The position numbers and the translations under genes were made by a program. This document shows, piece after piece, positions 47,776 through 55,600 of a DNA stretch of 64,000 nt. The notes beneath the pieces were generated by a model. That model was not told where the DNA came from. It did no database searches and saw only the letters and a program-made list of their open reading frames with translations. Each line of letters opens with the position of its first letter. Within the stretch, counting starts at the first letter, position 1. This DNA comes from JANYHH01 sp965249745. GTDB taxonomy: Bacteria > Deinococcota > Deinococci > Deinococcales > JAAFIG01. The stretch is from the NCBI GenBank assembly GCA_965249745.1, contig OZ252252.1:1302001-1366000 (forward strand). The letters run 5' to 3'.

Positions 47776-49368
47776 ATGCCAGATAACGTCTCGCACTTTC
47801 ACATCAAAGTTGATGGGCAAACCATTCCCAAAGAGTATGCCTTGAAATTGCATAGCTTGGTCGTGGAAAGCCATCTCAACCTAGCAAGCATGGCCGAGAT
47901 CAGCTTTACCGATTCCAATCTTCAATTCATTGACGGGTCATTGCTGGAGCCAGGTAAGAGCGTACAGATCTTCGTGCCTTCGGGTTCCGGCGAGGAACAG
48001 AAACTGTTCGATGGCGAGATCGTAGAGTTGGAACCCAATTTCGAGTACCCCGATGTTTATTGCGTGATTCGCTGCTTCGATCGGTTGCATCGCTTGATGC
48101 GTGGCTACCACGTGCGTGATTTCCCGAACAGTTCCGATAGCGATATCGTCACCAAGGTGGCTGCCGAAGCGGATCTCAGTGCCAAAGTGAAATCCACCTC
48201 GCCGGTGCATGAATACGTGTTTCAGGATAACGAAACCAACCTGACCTTCTTGCAACGCCGGGCTGCGCCGCTCGGGTACGTTCTTTTCGCCGACGGGAAG
48301 GATTTGCACTTCGAGGCTCCCAGCTCGAGCCGAGAGGTTGAGCTGAAGTGGGGCAAGGACGGGCTATCGAGCTTCCGGCCACGCCTGACGACGCTGGCGC
48401 AACCCACCGAGATCACGGTGCTGGGCTGGGACGAGAACGACAAGCAGGTGATTCGGGCGCAGGCCGGGTCGGGCGCGGGTCAGCCACAAATCAAGGAGTC
48501 TCGAGATCGCGTGGCGATGGCTCAGGTGTACGGCAAGGCTCCAGCGCTTCTTTCGACAACCTTACGCGATTCCAAGCAGGCCCAGAACGTGGCCACCGGT
48601 GAAGCCAATCGCCGTTCCGGTGAGTACGTTCAGGCCGACGGTGTGTGCGGTGGCCATCCGGGCATCGTGGCGGGCGTCAAGTTAAAAATAGACAATATTG
48701 GCGACCGATTCAAGGGCGCGTACATCGTGACCAGTGCTACCCACATTTACGATCACAAGAAGCAGTATCAGACGCAGTTCAGTGTCACATCCATGCACGC
48801 ACAAACGGTCATGAGTCTGCTTTCCCCAGAACCGGCACCGCGCCATGGCCTGGCAATCGGTATTGTCACCAACAACAAGGACCCTAAGGAGCGCGGTCGG
48901 GTTAAAGTCAAATACCCCACGCTGTCGGAGGAAAAGGAGAGCGACTGGGCACGGGTGGTCAGCCCTGGCGGTGGGATTGAGCGTGGTCTCGAGTTTCTGC
49001 CTGAAGTCAACGACGAGGTACTGATCGGTTTCGAGCAGGGCGACATTCATCACCCGTATGTGCTGGGCGGATTATGGAACGGTAAAGACGCCGCCCCAAA
49101 GAAAACCTCAGCCGTCGTTTCCTCGAGCGGCGCGGTCGAACGGCGCTTGATTCGTTCGCGCACCGGGCATCTCATCACCTTGGACGACAGTAGTGGCTCG
49201 CCTGGAATCACTGTGGAAGACAGCAAGGGCAACAAGCTTTTTATTGATACTAAAAAGGGTAGTATCACTCTGGAGGCCAGTCACAGCATCGAAATCAAAG
49301 CTGAGAACATCACCATCAACGGTAGCAAAGTTGTGGCGATTGATGGCGGCGCGATCAAGCTTGGGTAG
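47776..49368 (+). CDS. eCIS VgrG-like spike protein (Afp8-like)
   Basis: The protein has 530 residues. gp27-like part (HFHIKVDGQTIPKEYALKLHSLVVESHLNLASMAEISFTD ... VYCVIRCFDRLHRLMRGYHVRDFPNSSDSDIVTKVAAEADL) joined to a gp5-type OB fold (GLAIGIVTNNKDPKERGRVKVKYPTLSEEKESDWARVVSPGGG, then FLPEVNDEVLIGFEQGDIHHPYVLGGLWNGKDAAP) and a beta-helical needle (GITVEDSKGNKLFIDTKKGSITLEAS ... GGAIKLG). It forms the trimeric tip. No effector extension. No PAAR tip gene is adjacent. Confidence 0.93.
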   Translation: MPDNVSHFHIKVDGQTIPKEYALKLHSLVVESHLNLASMAEISFTDSNLQFIDGSLLEPGKSVQIFVPSGSGEEQKLFDGEIVELEPNFEYPDVYCVIRCFDRLHRLMRGYHVRDFPNSSDSDIVTKVAAEADLSAKVKSTSPVHEYVFQDNETNLTFLQRRAAPLGYVLFADGKDLHFEAPSSSREVELKWGKDGLSSFRPRLTTLAQPTEITVLGWDENDKQVIRAQAGSGAGQPQIKESRDRVAMAQVYGKAPALLSTTLRDSKQAQNVATGEANRRSGEYVQADGVCGGHPGIVAGVKLKIDNIGDRFKGAYIVTSATHIYDHKKQYQTQFSVTSMHAQTVMSLLSPEPAPRHGLAIGIVTNNKDPKERGRVKVKYPTLSEEKESDWARVVSPGGGIERGLEFLPEVNDEVLIGFEQGDIHHPYVLGGLWNGKDAAPKKTSAVVSSSGAVERRLIRSRTGHLITLDDSSGSPGITVEDSKGNKLFIDTKKGSITLEASHSIEIKAENITINGSKVVAIDGGAIKLG

Positions 49369-49447
49369 AGGGTTGGTGGGTGGGCGTGAACTTTCTTGGA
49401 TCGTGAATTGCTCATATTCTTTAATCTAAGTTCATGTTTTGTTAGGC

Positions 49448-49479
49448 TAGAATAACGGTAGCAAAGCAGCCCAGGGAGG
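49448..49479 (+). promoter_or_regulatory. Probable promoter and ribosome-binding site of the sheath gene
   Basis: TAGAAT at 49448-49453 with no clear -35, then GGGAGG (49474-49479) 4 nt before ATG 49484. The 115-base gap is the only one of its size inside the cluster upstream of the sheath, so a second transcript probably starts here. Confidence 0.45.
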
Positions 49480-49483
49480 CTAC

Positions 49484-51067
49484 ATGGCAGAACGTTTATC
49501 ACCCGGTGTCTACATCGAAGAGATCAATACCGGACCTCGCCCCATCGAAGGTGTTGGCACATCCATGGCCGCCTTCGTTGGATTCGCCGCCTCGGGGCCG
49601 ATCAACAAGCCCATTCTGATCACATCCTGGGAGCAGTACGTCCAGACCTTTGGTGGTCTTCAAGAGGGTGGGACACGTAGCGGGTACATGGACGGGTCGT
49701 ACCTGGGCTATTCCCTGTACGGTTACTTCAACAACGGTGGGCGTCGTTGCTACGTGATTCGCCTGCCGCACATGGGTGGCGTCAGTGAGAGCGCGGTGGC
49801 AACCAGTGCCAGCAAAATGCTCGAGGCGCAGGTTCCGACCAGAGCTTCCAAAGCAATTCACGCGCTGACCTTTCACCCCAAAGGCAACCCGCAGAGCGAT
49901 ATCAGCATCGAAGTCATGCCGCCCTCGAGCGACGACGCCGGTGAGGGCGCGTTCAATCTTCGGGTGCAGATGGACGATGTCGAAGAAATCTTTGAGAACC
50001 TGATCCCCGGTAAGCCGGGTAAGGGTAGTAAGGCTCGAGGGGTCGCGGAGGCCGTGCTGACCAGCCGCTTGGTCACGGTCGTTCTGGACGAAAAGACCAC
50101 GACCACGTTGGCTGAACGCGCCCCTGAACTGGGTACGTTCATGCTGAAAGCCAACACTTCACTGGAACTGGCGCAGGTGCAGCCCGGCACGTTTATCGGC
50201 AATGTTGACGACCGTTCCGGCTTGGAAGGTCTCGAGGTGCTGGAAGACGTGACGATGGTGGCCATCCCAGACCTGATGGCGATGTATCAGCGCGGATTGA
50301 TTGATAAGGATGGCGTGAAAGCCGTGCAACTGGCGCTCATCAATCACTGCGAGCGGATGCAGGATCGCATGGCGATCATTGATCCCTTGCCGGATTTGAA
50401 GCCGCAGGCGGTCAAGAAATGGCGCGAGAAGGATAGCAATTTTGATTCCAAATTTGCTGCCCTGTACTACCCATGGATCAAGGTCGCTGACACCAACGGG
50501 AAACCCGTGTCCGTGCCGCCTTCCGCGTTCATGGCCGGTATCTGGTCGCGTTCTGACGCCGAGCGCGGTGTTCATAAGGCTCCCGCCAACGAAATCGTGC
50601 GTGGGGCGCTCGGACCCGCTTACGACGTGACAACCAATGAGCAGGACACGCTGAATCCGATCGGCATCAACTGCATCCGCACCTTCACCAACCGGGGCGT
50701 GCGCGTTTGGGGCGCTCGGACGCTCTCCTCGGATGCCGACTGGCGCTATATCAACGTGCGTCGTTTGTTCAACTACGTACAGAAATCCATGTTCTACGGC
50801 ACGCAATGGGTGGTCTTTGAACCCAATGACACCAACCTCTGGGAACGTGTCAAGCGCGATATCACGGCTTTCCTGCTGGGCGTTTGGCGTGACGGGGCGC
50901 TGTTTGGTAAAACCCAAAAAGAGGCCTTCTCCGTCCAGGTGGACGAGGAAAACAATCCCGAGGAATCGCGCAACCTGGGTATTCTCAATGTCAGCATCGG
51001 GCTGAGTCCCGTGAAACCGGCTGAGTTCGTGGTGTTGAAGTTCTATCAAAAGATGCAAAGCGAGTAG
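49484..51067 (+). CDS. eCIS contractile sheath protein
   Basis: The protein has 527 residues. N-terminal handshake strand RLSPGVYIEEINTGPRPIEGVGTSMAAFVGFAASGPINKPILITSW and C-terminal domain NVRRLFNYVQKSMFYGTQWVVFEPNDTNLWERVKRDITAFLLGVWRDGALFG ... VSIGLSPVKPAEFVVLKFYQKM are hallmarks of T4 gp18-like sheaths. Afp has three sheath paralogues; only one is present here. Length and both conserved ends indicate a complete, functional protein. Confidence 0.95.
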   Translation: MAERLSPGVYIEEINTGPRPIEGVGTSMAAFVGFAASGPINKPILITSWEQYVQTFGGLQEGGTRSGYMDGSYLGYSLYGYFNNGGRRCYVIRLPHMGGVSESAVATSASKMLEAQVPTRASKAIHALTFHPKGNPQSDISIEVMPPSSDDAGEGAFNLRVQMDDVEEIFENLIPGKPGKGSKARGVAEAVLTSRLVTVVLDEKTTTTLAERAPELGTFMLKANTSLELAQVQPGTFIGNVDDRSGLEGLEVLEDVTMVAIPDLMAMYQRGLIDKDGVKAVQLALINHCERMQDRMAIIDPLPDLKPQAVKKWREKDSNFDSKFAALYYPWIKVADTNGKPVSVPPSAFMAGIWSRSDAERGVHKAPANEIVRGALGPAYDVTTNEQDTLNPIGINCIRTFTNRGVRVWGARTLSSDADWRYINVRRLFNYVQKSMFYGTQWVVFEPNDTNLWERVKRDITAFLLGVWRDGALFGKTQKEAFSVQVDEENNPEESRNLGILNVSIGLSPVKPAEFVVLKFYQKMQSE

Positions 51068-51102
51068 CGCCAGAACGGCGGCTCGAGTTAGGGAGGTAGG
51101 AC

Positions 51103-51549
51103 ATGGCAGACGGAACGATGGACCCATTGGTTGCAGCGTATTTCACCATCGAGACTCAGGGTAAGGTCGTCGGGGCCTTTGCCAAACTGGAGGGCGGCGG
51201 CAGCAAGAACAAGCTCGTCACGTATTACTCCACCAACGCGCAGGGTAAGCCTAGCATCACCCACGAACCCGGTCCCTTGGAGTTGACGCCGTACACGCTT
51301 AAGCGTGGCGTGACGAACGACTTGAAGATCAACGAGTGGCGCAAGATGATCGAAGAGGGCAAGATGCAGGAGGGGCGCGTTAACGCTTCGATCGTCGGGT
51401 ACAAGCAGGACGGCACTGAGGTTCTACGAATCAACTTGTTCCGCTGCTGGCCAGCCGAAATCAAGGGCTTCCAGTTTGATGCCCAGAGCGGCAACACCGT
51501 GATGGAAGAAATGCAAATCGTTTACGAAGAAGTTCAGCGCGTCAAGTAA
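51103..51549 (+). CDS. eCIS inner tube protein 1 (gp19-like)
   Basis: The 148-residue beta-barrel begins DGTMDPLVAAYFTIETQGKVVGAFAKLEGGGSKNKLVTYYSTNAQGKP, then the insertion loop and LELTPYTLKRGVTNDLKINEWRKMIEEGKM, ending TVMEEMQIVYEEVQRV. This is the phage tail tube/gp19 family that stacks as hexamers within the sheath. GGGAGG lies 6 nt before ATG 51103. It is 35 bases after the sheath gene. Confidence 0.93.
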   Translation: MADGTMDPLVAAYFTIETQGKVVGAFAKLEGGGSKNKLVTYYSTNAQGKPSITHEPGPLELTPYTLKRGVTNDLKINEWRKMIEEGKMQEGRVNASIVGYKQDGTEVLRINLFRCWPAEIKGFQFDAQSGNTVMEEMQIVYEEVQRVK

Positions 51550-51555
51550 GTCCAC

Positions 51556-51609
51556 TGCGGCCGTTGTCGTTAGAGTGCCCCAACCGGCACCCACGCGACA
51601 ACGGCCGCA
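51556..51609 (+). terminator. Long perfect stem-loop after tube gene 1
   Basis: TGCGGCCGTTGTCG (51556-51569) pairs over all 14 bases with CGACAACGGCCGCA (51596-51609), with an inner GTGCC/GGCAC stem. There is no T-tract (CTTCT follows), so it more likely protects the upstream mRNA or partially terminates, making sheath and tube more abundant than the genes downstream. Confidence 0.7.
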
Positions 51610-51634
51610 CTTCTAGCCACGTTGAGGTCATGTG

Positions 51635-52024
51635 ATGCAGTCCGAGGTGACGTTCTCGTTACCGTATGGGTTCACCGACGATGCGGGTAACCTGCACCGT
51701 GATGGTGTCATGCGTCTGGCGACCACCCTGGACGAAATCGCCCCGCTGGACGATCCACGCACCCAGAAGCACCCGGCGTACCTGGGAATTATTCTGATCG
51801 CTAGAGTGCTAACCCGGCTCGGGGGCTTCACACCCGTGCCCGTCGCCCTAATTGAACGCTTGTACGCCGCCGATTTCACCTTCCTGCAAGACCTGTACCT
51901 GCAACTCAACACCGGGACTGGCAGCGCCAATTTCGGTGAGCGTCTCCTGGAAACCGAGTGCCCGAACTGTCAGACGCGCTTCTTAATTGACCTCGAGCCG
52001 ACCCAGGAATCGGGGTTGGCGTGA
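51635..52024 (+). CDS. eCIS small tail-assembly protein
   Basis: The protein has 129 residues; GTG 51632 is an equal alternative start, with GAGG upstream. Sequence SEVTFSLPYGFTDDAGNLHRDGVMRLATTLDEIAPLDDPRTQKHPAYLGIILIARVLTRLGGFTPVPVALIERLYAADFTFLQDLYLQLN is the conserved 'phage tail assembly' protein found between tube genes in many eCIS loci. A C-terminal CPNCQTRF could bind zinc with another Cys (ETECPNC). It is proposed to act as a chaperone in tube or baseplate assembly; no direct evidence. Overlaps the next gene (GTGA). Confidence 0.8.
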   Translation: MQSEVTFSLPYGFTDDAGNLHRDGVMRLATTLDEIAPLDDPRTQKHPAYLGIILIARVLTRLGGFTPVPVALIERLYAADFTFLQDLYLQLNTGTGSANFGERLLETECPNCQTRFLIDLEPTQESGLA

Positions 52025-52200
52025 GCACCAAACCGGCCACCAATAATGTGCCAGTCAAGGCGCAACAGAAATCCGACCTCGATCTGGAACGGCTGGCCGA
52101 CAAGGTGTATCGTTTACTGCTCGAGGATTTGCGATTATCTCATCAGCGTAGTGGTCACGGCAGCGCCTTCCGGGGCCTGAGCAGCTTGAAAAGGAAGTGA
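52021..52200 (+). CDS. 59-aa eCIS-associated helical protein
   Basis: A GTG overlapping the previous stop opens a 59-residue frame that ends 3 bases before the second tube gene. After a polar N-terminus it contains SDLDLERLADKVYRLLLEDLRLSHQR, an amphipathic helix with the pattern L..LA..(V/I)Y..L...L....R. The same pattern ends the giant DUF4157 protein (DLDDLARQIYSILKRRLVTERRR). Small proteins with this pattern are recurrent in eCIS loci, function unproven. Probably a real gene because of its exact fit between neighbours. Confidence 0.75.
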   Translation: MSTKPATNNVPVKAQQKSDLDLERLADKVYRLLLEDLRLSHQRSGHGSAFRGLSSLKRK

Positions 52201-52203
52201 AGC

Positions 52204-52665
52204 ATGGCCTCTAAAAAGGGATCACGCAATCCGGGCAATGCTGAAATTAGGGCCCTCACCAACAGTTGCTTTTACGTCAGCATTGGCGGGATGAAACTGG
52301 TGTTCTCTGAAGTGAGCGGGTTAAAGCTTGAAACTGAGGTGTTCGAATATCAGGAGGGTGGCCTCAATAGCCACGTTCACCGCCTGCCGGGCCGTTCCAA
52401 GGCCAGCAATCTGGTGATGAAGCGCGGCATGGCTCCAAGCCGCGAGTTTCTTGACTGGTACATGCGAATTGCTCATGGCAACATTGATCGCCGGAACATC
52501 AGCGTGGAAATGTACGACATGAGCGGAGCCGTGATCGTCCGTTGGGAGTTCGCCAACGCCTACCCGGTCAGTTGGACTGGCCCAAGCTTCGTGGTGAGCG
52601 ACGGAACACTGGCTGTAGAATCATTGGAATTAGCGCACGACGGGATCATCCGAGTTTCCCCATGA
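52204..52665 (+). CDS. eCIS inner tube protein 2 (gp19-like)
   Basis: The protein has 153 residues. IRALTNSCFYVSIGGMKLVFSEVSGLKLETEVFEYQEGGLNSHVHRLPGRSKASNLVMKRGMAPSREFLDWYMR ... ISVEMYDMSGAVIVRWEFANAYPVSWTGPSFVVSDGTLAVESLELAHDGI is the classic tail-tube family with the 'W.f..A.P..w.gp.....n.vaiEslElahegl' end. It is more phage-like than tube 1. In Afp-type particles this paralogue (Afp5-like) caps the tube near the baseplate. The stop overlaps the ATG of the giant gene (ATGA). Confidence 0.93.
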   Translation: MASKKGSRNPGNAEIRALTNSCFYVSIGGMKLVFSEVSGLKLETEVFEYQEGGLNSHVHRLPGRSKASNLVMKRGMAPSREFLDWYMRIAHGNIDRRNISVEMYDMSGAVIVRWEFANAYPVSWTGPSFVVSDGTLAVESLELAHDGIIRVSP

Positions 52666-55600
52666 ACCGTTTGCTCGAGGAGCGGCTGAAACGCCACGGT
52701 CAATTCCCACAGCTCAAAGACGAGCGTGGGCGGCCGGTGCGTGCGCGCCTCAGTGCTCCGATCCAACCCCTGGCTCCTTTGATCACGCCGCCATCCAACG
52801 ATGGGCGCAGATCTGAAGTCGCCTCTCAAAACACGCAGCTTCAACCCAACTTTGAAAATTCTCGACTCGAGCCAACAGCCGAGTCGTTTAACGCATCGTT
52901 CAACACAGCTCAGGCAGATGCAGATGAGTCGTTTAGCACAACCCAATTTGATGTATCTCAGGCTGATACAATGCAGTCAGATAGTCTCGAGTTTGAAACG
53001 CTCGATGTCAGCGATTTCCTGCCCGTGACTCAGAGCGCAAATGGGTCGTCAACGTCGCTCCAAGGGTCCTCAGACGACGATAACCAGCCGTCCGAGGCTG
53101 ACTTTATCGCCATCGCCGCAGAGATTGCCGCCGAGGAACGTCGAGCGACCCTCGAGCTAACCTCACCAGGGGTTGACCCTGCGATCACGCTGCCACTCAG
53201 TTCTCAGGGGACGGTTACTGGGGGAGGTTCACCCATTTCAGAAATTGCTCGAGCCGAACCGACAGCCGCCGTTCCCTTCGACCGGTATGAGGCTATGCGC
53301 GAGCTGCGTGAGCGCGGCGTCAAAGTCAAGGTGACCGCCAGCAATCTCGCGCTCCAGGCTCAACTCGAGACGGTTAGGGGGACGCAGACGGGTCCAATAG
53401 ATAACGGTGCTGTACAGGGCAGGACAGCCCAGGACAGCGCCATGCGAGAGACAGTGAGTACCGTACCAGAGGGCACGGCAAACAATGTGATACAGACGCA
53501 GGCGAGCACCCTGCCAGCAACAGGCCTGCAAACCTCGCCGCCCGACGCGCCGAGACTCGAGCCAAGGGATAGTTCAAACGAGTCATCCCAGACCAATGAA
53601 TCAGGCGAATCGCCGCAGAGCTTGGAAACAAACCTGGAATCGCTCGAGCGAGCAGAAGCGATTTCTATGGGACTCAGCCTATCGGGGGATGCGATCCGAG
53701 GTGCAGACCAAGCTCGGGGGACAACCCTTAGAAGCGCTGAACCACTCCTCAACACCCTCGCGCCCTCTCAAACCAGTTCCGCACCGAATCGAAGCCGTCC
53801 TGAAACGGCGGAACGCGGCGAAGCGGTACAGCCGTCGTTGTCCGGTGACCGCTCGAGTCAGTCTTTAAGAGACTCTCAAGTCGTGCCTGCAATTCAGGGC
53901 CCTACAATTCAGAGTAACGAACAGGTTCAGGCGGCGCGTGGTCAAGCGTTGAAACTATCTCCAATGGGTGACCACGCGGGTCAGACCCTGGGAGTGGCAG
54001 AGGCACGCCCTGCTTCGACAGTGGAAAGCGAAGGGCCGACTCAGCCCGTTGAACCCTCCGGGCCGTTGCTCGCCAGCACTGAAACCGCTCTCACAGAACG
54101 GAGCTTGCCGCTCGAGCAACGAGCCGCTGATGGCAGCGTTGTCGGAGACCGAGCGCAGTTTGATGCTCAGGCGACGACGCTCGGGAACGCACCTGATCTC
54201 CCAGCTCAGAATCCAGAATTTCGCTCGAGCCAACCAAATCCTGAAATCTCCAGGACTGCTCTCTCGAGTCAGCCTGAGGTGAACCCGCAAGCGATCACCG
54301 TCACTCAAGACCTCTCGCCCGAGGGTTCGCGCCCAGCCTCGAGCGGGAAAGCCTCCTCGAGCGCGAATCTGGAGGCTGTTGGTGAGACGACGGCACGCGG
54401 TTCAGCCCCAACGAGTCCGCTGCCTGATGCAGGTGCGACCGGCGCATTAGCGGCAACCCAGGTCAACACGCTAGAACCAAGCTCCTTGCCGATACCTGAG
54501 GCTGTCCCCAACCCCCTGCTCTCGAGTCGCTCGGAAATCACGTCAGCGCCGCCCGTCTCGAGGACGGATGCTTTCACTAGTGACGGGCGACTACCGCTCG
54601 AGGGGACGGTGAAGACCAGTCCTGAAACCTCGTCGCCTGTGTCTGTCAGGAATGCGGTGGACGACGCGACGCTGCTGGCAGCGGCTCAGAAGACGACCTT
54701 CAGCCTGCCGGCTGACCTGCCGCAAAGCACCGTCACGAACGTTGAGATTTATAATCCACCGAATCGCCGCGCCCCACCGCCCAGACCAAAGGTGGAGGAG
54801 GTCAAATCGGCGGCCGAGAAACTGTTTGAATCCGTGCCGGAAACCAGTCCGCTCGAGTGGTTGGGCAGGCTCAGCAGCGTCCAGGCGTTCGACGAAACCA
54901 GCGTTTTGCAAAATATGCCAGTTCAGTCTTCACCTCGAGCGGCTGACGGGTTGGATTTTGAGGGCGTAGGCGTTTCTGAACGGCTCGTTGCGCCGTCTCT
55001 CGCTGAGACACCAATCTCTGAACGGTCGCCCTCCGCGATCAACCCGCTCGAGGCTGGTGCGATCGGTGACGCAACTCGTCAGGGTTCCCTGGATCAGCCC
55101 GCGAATAAGGCCGGAGTTCTGGGTGGGGACGAAGCCCGCAGCACAGATGCGGCTGGGAATCTAAACCCGCAAGGACTCTCAATCCCCGCGACTCGAGTTT
55201 TAGGCGATCAACCGGCATCTCCTGAGGCTGCTGAGCGGCGCTCCGCCGAGGTCGCTGTTCGCTCGGAATTGATGGCTCCACCAGCGACTCCCATGAACGA
55301 TAGGGCGCGTGCCAATTCGCTCGAGTCAACCCGGATTGAACCCGGTTTCAAGCTCGGTGAATCGCAGGAACACCCGGTAACTCCCTCAAGATTTGACTCG
55401 AGCGACGACCGATCAGCACCGCTCGAAGCCGTCGCTGACCTCCTCGAGACTGCACTCCTCGGTAATACGCCGACGCTACGAGTGCCATCTGAAAATCTGC
55501 CAACCTCGAGCAACCCCAGCAACGGGTCGGAATCAGTTGGCTTCAACGCTGAACCGAATCCTCGAGCCGAACCGCTCGCGCAGCTTTCCAACCTCGAGCG

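Noticed and set aside
47776..49368. Type VI secretion interpretation of the VgrG-like gene
   Set aside because: Sheath, LysM tube initiator, two gp19-like tubes and DUF4157 are eCIS features; no TssJLM membrane complex or ClpV is present in the window.
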